The notes beneath the pieces are model-generated. The model was not told the DNA's origin. It made no database searches and saw only the letters and a list, made by a program, of their open reading frames with translations. The position numbers and the translations under genes were made by a program. This document shows positions 8,365 through 17,309 of a DNA stretch of 64,000 bases, piece after piece (position 1 is the first letter of the stretch; each line of letters starts with the position of its first letter). This DNA comes from Pseudomonas sp. GOM7 (GTDB taxonomy: Bacteria; Pseudomonadota; Gammaproteobacteria; Pseudomonadales; Pseudomonadaceae): NCBI RefSeq assembly GCF_026723825.1, contig NZ_CP113519.1, positions 992,001 to 1,056,000 on the forward strand, written 5' to 3'.

Positions 8365-9186
8365 ATGAACAAGTCTCTTAGCTTGGCTGGGTTGGCCGCT
8401 GCGCTGTTGCTGGCGGGTTGTCAGGCGGTCAATACCACCAGCGGTGGTGCGGTGGGTGTCGAGCGCAAGCAATACATGTTCAGCATGCTGTCGGCCGATG
8501 AGGTCAACCAGATGTACGCGCAGTCCTATCAGCAGACCCTCAGCGAGGCGTCGAGCAAGGGCTTGCTCGACAAGACCAGCCAGGATGCCAAACGCCTGCA
8601 GGCTGTGGCCAACCGCCTGATTCCGCAAGCGCCGCGTTTCCGCCCGGATGCGGCCAACTGGGATTGGCAGGTCAACCTGATCAAGAGTCCCGAACTCAAT
8701 GCCAACTGCGGGCCGGGCGGCAAGATCATTTTCTATTCCGGCATCATCGACAAGCTCAAGCTGAGCGACGACGAGATTGCCGCGATCATGGGCCACGAGA
8801 TGGCTCATGCCCTGCGTGAGCACAGTCGTGAGGCGATGTCCAAGGCCTACGGCATCGCCATGGCCAAGCAGGGCGCAAGCGCCTTGCTGGGGCTCGGCGA
8901 GGACAGCCTGGCGCTCGCCGACACCGTGGTGCAGTACAGCCTGACCCTGCCCAATAGCCGTGCCAACGAGAACGAGGCGGATCTGATCGGCCTGGAGCTG
9001 GCGGCTCGCGCCGGTTACGACCCCAATGCCGCGATCTCGCTATGGAAGAAGATGGAAGCGGCCGGCGGTAGCGCGCCGCCGGAGTTCATGAGCACGCACC
9101 CGGCTTCCAGCAGTCGTATCGCTTCGCTGCAGGCGGCGATTCCCAAGGTTATGCCGCTTTACGAACAAGCCAAGGCTGGCCGCTGA
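8365..9186 (+). CDS. M48 family metalloprotease lipoprotein
   Basis: 273 aa. A lipoprotein signal ends in LLAGC (Cys19). The zinc site HEMAH (residues 144-148) with the third ligand in ENEADLIGLELAARAGY (about 205) is the M48 (Oma1/BepA/LoiP) signature. STHPASSSRIASL near residue 250 is also conserved. No membrane segment besides the signal, so it is a periplasmic zinc protease anchored by lipid, of the LoiP/YcaL type. Such proteases act in envelope quality control. The ATG at 8365 follows GGAGAGTCCCGG and fits the lipobox distance. Confidence 0.92.
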   Translation: MNKSLSLAGLAAALLLAGCQAVNTTSGGAVGVERKQYMFSMLSADEVNQMYAQSYQQTLSEASSKGLLDKTSQDAKRLQAVANRLIPQAPRFRPDAANWDWQVNLIKSPELNANCGPGGKIIFYSGIIDKLKLSDDEIAAIMGHEMAHALREHSREAMSKAYGIAMAKQGASALLGLGEDSLALADTVVQYSLTLPNSRANENEADLIGLELAARAGYDPNAAISLWKKMEAAGGSAPPEFMSTHPASSSRIASLQAAIPKVMPLYEQAKAGR

Positions 9187-9187
9187 T

Positions 9188-9217
9188 AAAAGGCGCTGCC
9201 TCAGGGCAGCGCTTTTT
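9188..9217. terminator. Bidirectional terminator between convergent genes
   Basis: Stem gcgctgcc (9193-9200) / ggcagcgc (9205-9212), TCAG loop, T tract on the plus side and A tract on the other. The stop codon of the minus-strand SnoaL-like gene (9201-9203) lies in the loop. Confidence 0.85.
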
Positions 9218-9644
9218 CCGCCAGCGGGCGGTTGTTCAGGCCGAGTTGGGCGCGGAAGGTTTCCATGTCGAACATGGTGCAGATTTCCTGGATTTCGTTG
9301 CCATGGTTGAGTGTCCAGAAGGCCATGGCGGAAATGCTCAACACCCTGTCGCTGGCTGGGTAACCCAGGGCCGGGCGGGTGATGGTGCCAATCAGCGTGC
9401 TCCAGGTGCAGACCTTGTTGCCCTCACCGATGCATTCCTCGACCACGACCTGCAGATCCGGCATGGCGTGGCGGATTTCCTGCACCAGTTTGCTGAAGCC
9501 GGCGCTGTCGAGGGCCTGGCCGGTGAAGGAGCTCTTGTAGATGAAGTCGCTGCTGTGCAGTTGCTCGGTGAGGGCCAGATGGCCGCGATTCCATGACAGC
9601 TCGATGTGCTGGCGCACGATTTTCTTCTTGTCTTCCAATGGCAT
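9201..9644 (-). CDS. SnoaL-like / ester cyclase family protein
   Basis: 147 aa, a single NTF2-like (SnoaL) domain: VRQHIELSWNRGHLALTEQLHSSDFIYKS at the start, then a central MPDLQVVVEECIGEGNKVCTWST block. This fold hosts polyketide cyclases and many proteins of unknown activity. No signal peptide. GGGAGG lies about 4 nt before the ATG. Its stop sits inside the terminator loop shared with the protease gene. The substrate cannot be read. Confidence 0.78.
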   Translation of the reverse strand: MPLEDKKKIVRQHIELSWNRGHLALTEQLHSSDFIYKSSFTGQALDSAGFSKLVQEIRHAMPDLQVVVEECIGEGNKVCTWSTLIGTITRPALGYPASDRVLSISAMAFWTLNHGNEIQEICTMFDMETFRAQLGLNNRPLAEKALP

Positions 9645-9753
9645 GCAACCTCCCGGAACATGCGTGCCAGCCTTGTAGAAGTGCTGGCACTTTAATCCCG
9701 TGGAGGCTGGCAGAAATTGGCCGAAATGACGATGAAATGACGCCGGCCAGGCG

Positions 9754-10338
9754 TCAGATCAACCCGCTGAGCTTCATGGCCTGATAGCCGGCATACAGCG
9801 CCAGCGCAGCGAATGCGCAGGCCGCCAGGCGACGGATCAGCGTCAGTGGCAAGCGGTCGGCGGCGAAGTTGCCGGCCAGCACCACCGGCACGTTGGCCAG
9901 CAGCATGCCCAGCGTGGTGCCGATCACCACCAGGATGAAGTGCGGGTACTGTGCGGCCAGCATGACCGTCGCGACCTGGGTCTTGTCGCCCATCTCGGCG
10001 AGGAAGAAGGCGATCAGGGTGGTGAGGAAGGGGCCGTATTTCTTCAGGGTGGAGGCTTCGTCGTCGTCGAGCTTGTCCGGAATCAGCGTCCAGAGAGCCA
10101 CGGCGACGAAGCTGGCGGCGAGGATCCAACTGAGGGTGGCGGGGGCGAAGAAGCTGGCGACCCAGTTACCGATGGCGCCGGCGGCGAAATGGTTGGCCAG
10201 GGTGGCGGCGATTATCCCCCAGATGATTGGCCAGGGCCTGCGGAAGCGGGCAGCGAGCAGCAGCGCGAGCAGTTGCGTCTTGTCGCCGATTTCGGCCAGG
10301 GCAACGATTGCGGTGGGGACGAACAGGGATTCCAGCAT
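9754..10338 (-). CDS. GDT1/TMEM165 (UPF0016) family cation transporter, probably Mn2+ exporter
   Basis: 194 aa from the ATG at 10338. Two EXGDKT motifs, ALAEIGDKTQ (about residue 15) and FLAEMGDKTQ (about 116), each sit in a membrane helix and mark the family; about six transmembrane helices are visible with an internal repeat. Bacterial members such as Vibrio MneA export Mn2+. Support for manganese here comes from a yybP-ykoY-type riboswitch in the leader. Longer in-frame starts (up to 10500) would translate through the riboswitch and are rejected. Confidence 0.9.
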   Translation of the reverse strand: MLESLFVPTAIVALAEIGDKTQLLALLLAARFRRPWPIIWGIIAATLANHFAAGAIGNWVASFFAPATLSWILAASFVAVALWTLIPDKLDDDEASTLKKYGPFLTTLIAFFLAEMGDKTQVATVMLAAQYPHFILVVIGTTLGMLLANVPVVLAGNFAADRLPLTLIRRLAACAFAALALYAGYQAMKLSGLI

Positions 10339-10369
10339 CAGGGTTCCTACAGGGGGCGGGTCGACACGG

Positions 10370-10560
10370 CTCATGACACGAACGACCTTCCCGCCCCGGG
10401 TGAGGTTGTGCGTGTCATAGGTCTTGTCAAACCGCAGGCCTCTCTGAGGAGACCTTGGGTCGCATGCGCCATGCTCTGCCGAGCAAGTGTGTTGACGCAT
10501 GCCATGCGAGCAGGGCGCTCGCGGGAGACTACTCCCCTAGGACGGGCGCCATTGTGCCCA
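10370..10560 (-). promoter_or_regulatory. yybP-ykoY (Mn2+) riboswitch candidate
   Basis: On the minus strand the leader contains GGGGAGTAG (10529-10537), the best-conserved loop of this riboswitch class, followed by cgtcaacacacttgctcggc as the second loop region. A final perfect hairpin atgacacg / cgtgtcat (10374-10423) lies about 35 nt before the GDT1 start. Members of this class sense Mn2+ and switch on exporters such as mntP and UPF0016 genes, which agrees with the downstream gene. Boundaries are approximate. Confidence 0.78.
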
Positions 10561-10586
10561 AGCGCCTCGTTGGCGGCAACCCCAAT

Positions 10587-11582
10587 TCAGCGACGCGCGC
10601 TGTAGATGCGAAAGCCCTCGGCTTCGGCCAGGGTGCGGCAGGGGCCGAGGTGGCGCTCGATCAAGGGTGGGTATTTCAGAAAGCTGTTGGCCACCAGGCG
10701 CAGTTCGCCGCCCTCGCGCAGGTGCCGTTTGGCCTGGGTCAACAGGTTTTCGCTGGCCTGGTAGTCGGTATGCACGCCCTGGTGGAACGGCGGGTTGCTG
10801 ATGATCGCGCTCAGTTCCACGGGAGCCGATTCGATACCGCTACCCGCTATCACTTCGGCTTCCAGGCCGTTGCGCGCCAGGGTCAGACGGCTGCTGGCGA
10901 TGGCAAAGGCATCGACATCCAGCAAGGTCACCTGGCTGCCTGGATAGCGGCGCTTGAGCACCGCGCCGAGTACGCCGGCGCCACAGCCGAAATCCAGCAA
11001 ATGCCCGCTGGGTATGTCCTGCAGGTGTTCCAGCAGCAGGGCGCTGCCACGATCCAGGCGACCGTGGGCGAAGACACCGGGCAGGGTGACGACTTCCAGT
11101 GGGCCTTCGGCCAGCGGCAGGGTGTAGGTTTGGGCCAGGCTCTGCAGATCGGGTTGTGCCGGCGCCTGCTCGACCTCCACGCACCAGAGTTGGCAATGCC
11201 GTGCACTGTCCAGCTTGCGTGGCTTGCCATAGGCGGCGAGCTGCTTGGCTGCGCGTTCGATGCCGCCGCGTTTCTCGCCAACCAGGTACAACGGTTGTCC
11301 AGCCAGGCGCGAGGCCAGTGCCTGCAACAGGTAATCGGTCAGTTCGCGTGACTTGGGCAGGAACAGCACGGCCGCGCGGTAGTCGCCTAGGGGTTGTTGC
11401 GCGTCGAACTGGCATCGACCGGGAAAGCGCGCGGCCAGGAGCGCCTGATCGCCGGCATGCCAAGTCCAGCCGTGCGCCTGCGGCAGGGCGCCGAGCAGGT
11501 CGTCGGCTGGCAGTCCTGCCAGCAACAGCTCGCCATCAAATAGCTCGGCCTGGCGCAGGAGAACTTCGCTTCGCGGATCCAT
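10587..11582 (-). CDS. rsmC: 16S rRNA (guanine1207-N2)-methyltransferase
   Basis: 331 aa from the ATG at 11582. It aligns by memory with E. coli RsmC from the first residues (SEVLLR at the N-terminus), through [22 protein letters not shown] and the SAM-binding [12 protein letters not shown], to the catalytic [10 protein letters not shown]. The N-terminal half is a degenerate methyltransferase domain, the C-terminal half the active one, as in RsmC. It uses SAM to methylate G1207 of 16S rRNA. The related RlmG is the main alternative. It follows the dehydrogenase gene by 31 nt on the same strand and is probably cotranscribed. Confidence 0.85.
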   Translation of the reverse strand: MDPRSEVLLRQAELFDGELLLAGLPADDLLGALPQAHGWTWHAGDQALLAARFPGRCQFDAQQPLGDYRAAVLFLPKSRELTDYLLQALASRLAGQPLYLVGEKRGGIERAAKQLAAYGKPRKLDSARHCQLWCVEVEQAPAQPDLQSLAQTYTLPLAEGPLEVVTLPGVFAHGRLDRGSALLLEHLQDIPSGHLLDFGCGAGVLGAVLKRRYPGSQVTLLDVDAFAIASSRLTLARNGLEAEVIAGSGIESAPVELSAIISNPPFHQGVHTDYQASENLLTQAKRHLREGGELRLVANSFLKYPPLIERHLGPCRTLAEAEGFRIYSARR

Positions 11583-11613
11583 GGGGGGTACCTGCCTGAA
11601 AAAGCTGCGCAGC

Positions 11614-12579
11614 TTAACCGACCACACGCAGCGGCGCACCGGCGAAGAAGCCGGCGGCATTTTCCACGACCTGGGTGACGATGCGCTGGCGGGCTTCCTG
11701 GCTGCCCCAGGCACTGTGCGGGGTGATGATCAGCCTTGGAATGTCGGCGGCCAGCAATGGGTTGCCGTCTTTCGGCGGCTCCTGCAGCAGCACGTCGCAG
11801 GCAGCGCCGCCCAGATGGCCACGGCGCAGGGCATCGGCCAGGGCCTGCTCGTCCACCAGGCCGCCGCGCGCGGTATTGATCAGAAAGGCGCGTGGTTTCA
11901 TCAGCGCCAGCTCGGCAGCACCGATCAGGTTACGGGTCTGTTCGTTGAGCGGGCAGTGCAGGGTCAATGCATCGACCTGCGGCAGCAGTTCGTGCAGCGG
12001 CAGGCGGTCTGCGCGTGCGGGGCGGCCGGGCAACTGGCCGAGCAGCACGCGCATGCCGAAGGCTTCGGCCAGGCGCGCGACGGCACCGCCCAGTTCGCCA
12101 TGGCCGAGCAGGCCGAGGGTCTTGCCTTGCAGCTCGACGATGGGGTGGTCGAGCAGGCAGAACTGGCTGGCCTGCTGCCAGCGGCCGGCGGCGATGTCGC
12201 GCTGGTAATCGGGTAGGCGCGTGGCCAGCGCGAGCAGCAGCATCAGGGTGTGCTGGGCCACGGACGGTGTGCCATAGCCCTGGCAGTTGCAGACGGTCAC
12301 GCCATGCTCACGGGCAGCCTGCAGGTCGATGTTGTTGGTGCCGGTGGCGGTGACCAGCACCAGTTGCAGTTCCGGGCAGGCGGCGAAGGTGGCGGCGTTC
12401 AGCGGCACCTTGTTGCTGATGGCGACCTGCGCGCCCTGCAGGCGTTCGGCGACCTGATCCGGCTGCGTCTGGGCATGCAGGGTCAGCTCGGCGAAGGCCT
12501 GCCGCAGCGGCTGCATGTCCAGGTCGCCAAGGTCGAGGGAGGCGTGGTCGAGAAAGACGGCGCGTGGGCTGTTGCTCAT
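11614..12579 (-). CDS. D-2-hydroxyacid dehydrogenase (NAD-binding), glycerate dehydrogenase-like
   Basis: 321 aa with the full D-isomer 2-hydroxyacid dehydrogenase layout. A split substrate domain holds [20 protein letters not shown], a Rossmann domain holds [16 protein letters not shown] (about 145-160), and the catalytic trio is Arg in [11 protein letters not shown], Glu in LQEPP and His in ITPHSAW. It resembles hydroxypyruvate/glyoxylate reductases (HprA type), but the substrate is not fixed by these motifs. It heads a minus-strand unit followed by rsmC. Confidence 0.85.
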   Translation of the reverse strand: MSNSPRAVFLDHASLDLGDLDMQPLRQAFAELTLHAQTQPDQVAERLQGAQVAISNKVPLNAATFAACPELQLVLVTATGTNNIDLQAAREHGVTVCNCQGYGTPSVAQHTLMLLLALATRLPDYQRDIAAGRWQQASQFCLLDHPIVELQGKTLGLLGHGELGGAVARLAEAFGMRVLLGQLPGRPARADRLPLHELLPQVDALTLHCPLNEQTRNLIGAAELALMKPRAFLINTARGGLVDEQALADALRRGHLGGAACDVLLQEPPKDGNPLLAADIPRLIITPHSAWGSQEARQRIVTQVVENAAGFFAGAPLRVVG

Positions 12580-12658
12580 CAGCTATACCTTTTCGCAGCT
12601 AGGGCACGGGAGTAGATTGGCGAGCCTATCAGACCTTCGATGCCGCTGCGGAGCCGCC

Positions 12659-13288
12659 ATGTACTGGACCGAATTTCTCACCGTTGCCCTGATCCATCTG
12701 CTGGCAGTGGCCAGCCCAGGGCCGGATTTCGCCATCGTGGTGCGCGAGAGCGTGGCCCATGGGCGACGTGCCGGGGTATTCACCGCGCTGGGGGTAGGCG
12801 CCGGCATTCTGGTGCACGTGACCTATTCGTTGCTGGGCATCGGTCTCATCGTGTCGCAGTCGATCATGCTGTTCAATGTCCTGAAATGGCTGGCGGCCGC
12901 CTATCTGCTCTATATCGGTATCAAGGCCTTGCGCGCGCGGCCTGCCGATCCGGCCGCCGCCGAGCTGGCTCTGGCCGGTGCGGCGCGCAGCGGGCGCGGT
13001 GCCTTCGTCACCGGTTTCGTCACCAATGGCCTGAACCCCAAGGCCACGTTGTTCTTCCTGTCGTTGTTCACCGTGGTGATCGACCCGCACACGCCGCTGT
13101 CGATCCAGGCTGGCTATGGCCTCTACCTGGCGCTGGCCACGGCGACCTGGTTCTGTCTGGTGGCCTGGCTGTTCAGTCAGCCGCGTGTGCGCGCCGGCTT
13201 CGCCCGCATGGGCCATTGGTTCGATCGGCTGATGGGCGTGGTGCTGGTGGGCATCGGGGTGAAGCTGGCCTTCAGCGAAATGCGTTGA
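12659..13288 (+). CDS. LysE/RhtB family amino-acid exporter
   Basis: 209 aa, about six membrane helices. Family marks are LAVASPGPDFAIVVRESVAHGRRAG at the N-terminus, with the invariant SPGPD, and GFVTNGLNPKATLFFLSLF mid-protein. These proteins export amino acids or derivatives (threonine, homoserine lactone, arginine and others); the substrate here is unknown. The ATG at 12659 begins at the canonical distance from SPGPD. Divergent from the dehydrogenase gene; the two share an 79-nt promoter region. Confidence 0.88.
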   Translation: MYWTEFLTVALIHLLAVASPGPDFAIVVRESVAHGRRAGVFTALGVGAGILVHVTYSLLGIGLIVSQSIMLFNVLKWLAAAYLLYIGIKALRARPADPAAAELALAGAARSGRGAFVTGFVTNGLNPKATLFFLSLFTVVIDPHTPLSIQAGYGLYLALATATWFCLVAWLFSQPRVRAGFARMGHWFDRLMGVVLVGIGVKLAFSEMR

Positions 13289-13419
13289 GCCAGGTTCGCA
13301 GGGGTGGAAAAAGTGAGCGCTGGGGGCGCAAATCATTCTTTGGGATGATTCTGTCGCAAGCGTAGCGCTCTAAAGTCGCAGCAGACCGTGATTCCTTTCG
13401 TGCACAAGAAGGTGATTCC

Positions 13420-15102
13420 ATGCTGCAGACTCGTCTCATCCCCGCGGCTGCCAATGCCCATGAATACCCCTTGCTGATCAAGCGTCTGCTGCTGTCCGGC
13501 AGTCGCTACGAGAAAACCCGCGAGATCGTCTACCGCGACAAGCTGCGTTACAGCTATGCCACCTTCAACGAGCGCGTGGCGCGCCTGGCCAACGTGCTCA
13601 GCGAGGCTGGGGTCAAGGCCGGTGACACCGTGGCGGTGATGGACTGGGACAGCCACCGCTACCTCGAATGCATGTTCGCCATCCCCATGCTCGGGGCCGT
13701 GCTGCACACCATCAACATCCGCCTGTCGCCGGATCAGATCCTCTACACCATGAACCACGCCGAAGACCGCTTCGTGCTGGTCAACAGCGAGTTCGTGCTG
13801 CTGTATCAGGGCATCGCCGGGCAACTGACCACGGTGGAGAAGACCCTGCTGCTCACCGATGGCGAGGACAAGAGCTGCGAGCTGCCGAACCTGGTCGGTG
13901 AGTACGAAAGCCTGCTGGCAGCGGCCAGCCCGAGCTACGATTTCGCCGATTTCGACGAGAACTCGGTAGCCACCACCTTCTACACCACTGGCACCACCGG
14001 CAACCCCAAGGGGGTCTACTTCACTCACCGGCAACTGGTGCTGCATACCCTGGCCATGGCTGCCACCGTCAGTGCCCTGGACAGCATCCGCCTGCTCGGC
14101 AACGACGATGTCTACATGCCGATCACGCCCATGTTCCACGTGCATGCCTGGGGCGTGCCCTACGTGGCGACCATGCTCGGTGTGAAGCAGGTTTATCCGG
14201 GGCGTTACGAGCCGGACATGCTCTGCCATCTGATCAAGCAGGAGAAGGTCAACTTCACCCACTGCGTCCCCACCATCCTGCAGATGCTGCTCAATGCGCC
14301 TTCGGCGCAGGGGCATGACTTCGGTGGCATGCGCATGATCATCGGCGGTAGCGCCCTCAACCGTTCGCTGTACGAGGCCGCCAAGGCGCGTGGTATCCAG
14401 CTCACGGCGGCCTATGGCATGTCGGAAACCTGCCCGCTGATTTCCTGTGCCTATCTCAACGAGGAACTCCGTGCAGGCAGCGAGGATGAGTGCATCACCT
14501 ACCGCATCAAGGCTGGCGTCCCGGTGCCCCTGGTGGAGGCCGCCATCATGGATGGCGAGGGCCGGCTGTTGCCCAGCGACGGCGAAACCCAGGGCGAGTT
14601 GGTATTGCGCGCGCCCTGGCTGACACAGGGGTATTTCCGCGAACCGGAGAAGGGCGAGGAGCTGTGGGCGCATGGCTGGCTGCACACCGGGGATGTGGCC
14701 ACGCTCGATGCGATGGGGGTCATCGATATCCGTGATCGCATCAAGGATGTGATCAAGACCGGCGGCGAGTGGATCTCCTCGCTGGAGCTGGAAGACCTGA
14801 TCAGCCGTCATTCGGCCGTGCGCGAAGTCGCCGTGGTAGGGGTGGCGGATCCACAGTGGGGTGAGCGGCCCTTCGCCCTGCTGGTCCTGTACGAGGGCCA
14901 GACGCTGGATGCCAAAGGGCTCAAGGAGCATCTCAAGCCTTTCGTCGAACAGGGCCATATCAACAAGTGGGCCATTCCCACTCAGATCGCCCTTGTTACT
15001 GAAATTCCCAAGACCAGTGTCGGAAAGCTGGACAAGAAGCGCATTCGCCTGGACATCACCGACTGGCAGCAAGCCGGGAGTGCTTTTTTGTCCACTCTGT
15101 AA
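13420..15102 (+). CDS. AlkK-like medium/long-chain acyl-CoA ligase
   Basis: 560 aa ANL-superfamily ligase; activates a fatty acid with ATP and CoA through an acyl-AMP. P-loop TFYTTGTTGNPKGVYFTH is near residues 186-203, AYGMSETCPL near 330, GWLHTGDVA near 422 and the lysine-bearing PKTSVGKLDKK near 530. The N-terminus and LHTINIRLSP resemble AlkK-type medium-chain synthetases. AAGAAGG lies before the ATG at 13420. Grouping with DUF1302, DUF1329 and a MalT/AlkS-like regulator parallels, from memory, the P. putida PP_0763-PP_0767 region. No other enzyme of beta-oxidation is adjacent. Confidence 0.9.
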   Translation: MLQTRLIPAAANAHEYPLLIKRLLLSGSRYEKTREIVYRDKLRYSYATFNERVARLANVLSEAGVKAGDTVAVMDWDSHRYLECMFAIPMLGAVLHTINIRLSPDQILYTMNHAEDRFVLVNSEFVLLYQGIAGQLTTVEKTLLLTDGEDKSCELPNLVGEYESLLAAASPSYDFADFDENSVATTFYTTGTTGNPKGVYFTHRQLVLHTLAMAATVSALDSIRLLGNDDVYMPITPMFHVHAWGVPYVATMLGVKQVYPGRYEPDMLCHLIKQEKVNFTHCVPTILQMLLNAPSAQGHDFGGMRMIIGGSALNRSLYEAAKARGIQLTAAYGMSETCPLISCAYLNEELRAGSEDECITYRIKAGVPVPLVEAAIMDGEGRLLPSDGETQGELVLRAPWLTQGYFREPEKGEELWAHGWLHTGDVATLDAMGVIDIRDRIKDVIKTGGEWISSLELEDLISRHSAVREVAVVGVADPQWGERPFALLVLYEGQTLDAKGLKEHLKPFVEQGHINKWAIPTQIALVTEIPKTSVGKLDKKRIRLDITDWQQAGSAFLSTL

Positions 15103-15114
15103 TGGGCGTGGGAG

Positions 15115-15139
15115 CTGGGTAGCAGAAGTGACTACCCAG
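15115..15139 (+). other. Hairpin between acyl-CoA ligase and DUF1302 genes
   Basis: Perfect 8-bp stem ctgggtag / ctacccag with a 9-nt loop, 13 nt after the ligase stop. No T tract follows, so it may cap or stabilise mRNA rather than terminate. The rest of the 217-nt gap should hold the DUF1302 promoter (a TATAGT hexamer is at 15278-15283). Confidence 0.5.
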
Positions 15140-15319
15140 TCAAACAAGCGTTTGGCTTGCTAATTGCTGTTTAGCGTCCATGCTTGACTGAACGCAGGGG
15201 CTGAAACCTGCGGGCCAGAGTGCCTGAGGGCTGCAAATCACTCTTTCGAGGGATCAAACGGTACACCCTGCTGGCTATAGTCAAAGCATCCATAACAAAA
15301 AACACATGGAGTAGCGTCG

Positions 15320-17284
15320 ATGACAAAGAACCAACCCTACTGGCGCCTGGCGAAACTGCCGCTGGCCGTCAGCCTCGCATCCACCCTTGCCGCCCCGGCA
15401 TTCGGCGTCACCTTCAACATCGGCGAGATCGAAGGGCAGTTCGACTCGCAACTGTCGGTGGGTGCCAGTTGGTCGACCGAGAAGGCCGACAAGGATCTGA
15501 TCGGCTACAACAATGGCGGTCGTGGCCTGTCGATGACCTCAGATGACGGTCATCTGAACTTCAAGCGTGGCGAGACCTTCTCCAAGATCTTCAAGGGTAT
15601 CCATGACCTCGAGCTGAAATACGGTGATACCGGTGTGTTCGTGCGTGGCAAGTACTGGTACGACTTCGAGCTCAAGGATGAGAGCCGTCCGTTCAAGGAC
15701 ATCAGCGACCACAATCGCAAGGAGGGCGCCCAGTCCTCGGGCGGTGAGATCCTCGACGCCTTCATTTATCACAACTACACCATTGCCGACATGCCCGGCA
15801 GCGTTCGTTTCGGCAAGCAGGTGGTGAACTGGGGCGAGAGCACCTTCATCGGCGGTGGCATCAATGCCGTCAACCCGATCGATGTCTCGGCGTTTCGCCG
15901 TCCTGGCGCGGAGATCAAGGAAGGCCTGATCCCGGTCAACATGTTCTACGTGTCCCAGAGCCTTACCGATAACCTGTCGATGGAAGCCTTCTACCAGCTC
16001 GAGTGGGATCAGACGGTCGTCGACAACTGCGGTACCTTCTTCTCGCAGCCCGACATCATCGCCGATGGCTGCGACCAGAACCTGGCCGTGCTGGCTGGGC
16101 GTCCGGCGTTGACTGCGCAACAGCTTGCGCTGTTCTCCCAACTGGGCGCCACCAACGTGACCAACGAGGGTGTCATCGTGCCTCGTGCTGGCGACAAGGA
16201 TGCGCGTGATAGCGGCCAGTGGGGTGTGGCGTTCCGCTACTTCTCCGAACCGCTGGACACCGAGTTCGGTTTCTACGCGATGAACTATCACAGCCGCCTG
16301 CCGATCTTCAGCGGCAAGGGCGCTTCCGCCGCGCAGACCGCCCGGATCAACCAGACCCTCAGCGCCATCGCGCAGGCGCAGATCGCCGGTAACCCAGCTG
16401 CAATCAACCCGGTAGTGACAGCGTTGGCCGGTGCCGGCGCCTCCGGCTTTGCCGGTAGCAGCAGCTACTTCGTCGAGTATCCGGAAGACATCCGCCTGTA
16501 CGGCATCAGCTTCTCCACCACGCTGCCCACTGGTACGGCCTGGAGCGGGGAACTGAGCTACCGGCCCAATGCCCCGGTACAACTCAACAGTACCGACATT
16601 CTCTATGCCGGCATCAAGGATCTCTCCATCAATACCGGCGTTGGTGGCATCGTTGTCAATCCCTACACCAATGCCTCTTTGTTGACTGGTGCTCCTGGGC
16701 AGGAACTCAATGGTTACCGCCGTAAGGAAATCACCCAGTTCCAGACCACGTTGACCCATTTCTTCGACCAGGTCATGGGGGCTAGCCGTCTGACGCTGGT
16801 GGGTGAACTGGGCGTGACCTATGTCGGTGGGCTGGAAAGCACTTCCAAGGCTCGCTATGGCCGCGATCCGGTCTTCGGCCCAGGCGAGTTGCCAGGCGGT
16901 GCCTGTGCCACGCTGAACCGCGCCACCCTGGATCGCGCGCCGCAGCCTGACTACAGCAACGTCGACAAGCACTGTAACGATGATGGCTTCACCACCAGCA
17001 CGTCCTGGGGTTATCGCGCACGCGCCATCTGGGAGTACCCGGATGCTGTTGCCGGCGTGAACCTGCGTCCGAGCGTGGCCTGGTCGCATGACGTGGACGG
17101 CTACTCGCCTGGCCCAGGTGCGAACTTCGAGGAAGGCCGCAAGGCCGTCAGCCTGGGCCTCAATGCCGAGTACCAGAACACCTACACCGCTGACCTGTCG
17201 TACACCACCTTCTTCGGTGGTGGCGATTACAACACCCAACGCGATCGTGACTTCGTCGCTCTCAGCTTCGGCATGAACTTCTAA
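15320..17284 (+). CDS. DUF1302 family outer membrane protein
   Basis: 654 aa with a Sec signal peptide (KLPLAVSLASTLAAPAFG, cleavage near residue 31). The mature chain is rich in alternating aromatic/polar strands and ends in an aromatic-terminated strand (FVALSFGMNF, C-terminal Phe), the signature of an outer-membrane beta-barrel. The opening FNIGEIEGQFDSQLSVGASWS and VVNWGEST are typical of DUF1302. Such proteins are usually encoded next to a DUF1329 protein, as here (25 nt downstream), and are linked to handling of hydrophobic compounds. No activity is proven. GGAG lies about 9 nt before the ATG. Confidence 0.9.
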   Translation: MTKNQPYWRLAKLPLAVSLASTLAAPAFGVTFNIGEIEGQFDSQLSVGASWSTEKADKDLIGYNNGGRGLSMTSDDGHLNFKRGETFSKIFKGIHDLELKYGDTGVFVRGKYWYDFELKDESRPFKDISDHNRKEGAQSSGGEILDAFIYHNYTIADMPGSVRFGKQVVNWGESTFIGGGINAVNPIDVSAFRRPGAEIKEGLIPVNMFYVSQSLTDNLSMEAFYQLEWDQTVVDNCGTFFSQPDIIADGCDQNLAVLAGRPALTAQQLALFSQLGATNVTNEGVIVPRAGDKDARDSGQWGVAFRYFSEPLDTEFGFYAMNYHSRLPIFSGKGASAAQTARINQTLSAIAQAQIAGNPAAINPVVTALAGAGASGFAGSSSYFVEYPEDIRLYGISFSTTLPTGTAWSGELSYRPNAPVQLNSTDILYAGIKDLSINTGVGGIVVNPYTNASLLTGAPGQELNGYRRKEITQFQTTLTHFFDQVMGASRLTLVGELGVTYVGGLESTSKARYGRDPVFGPGELPGGACATLNRATLDRAPQPDYSNVDKHCNDDGFTTSTSWGYRARAIWEYPDAVAGVNLRPSVAWSHDVDGYSPGPGANFEEGRKAVSLGLNAEYQNTYTADLSYTTFFGGGDYNTQRDRDFVALSFGMNF

Positions 17285-17309
17285 GCTGCCAGAAATTCGA
17301 GGAATGAGA

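Noticed and set aside
10339..10500. N-terminal extension of the GDT1 protein
   Set aside because: The frame is open only by chance; the segment carries the riboswitch motifs, and the family N-terminus begins at 10338.
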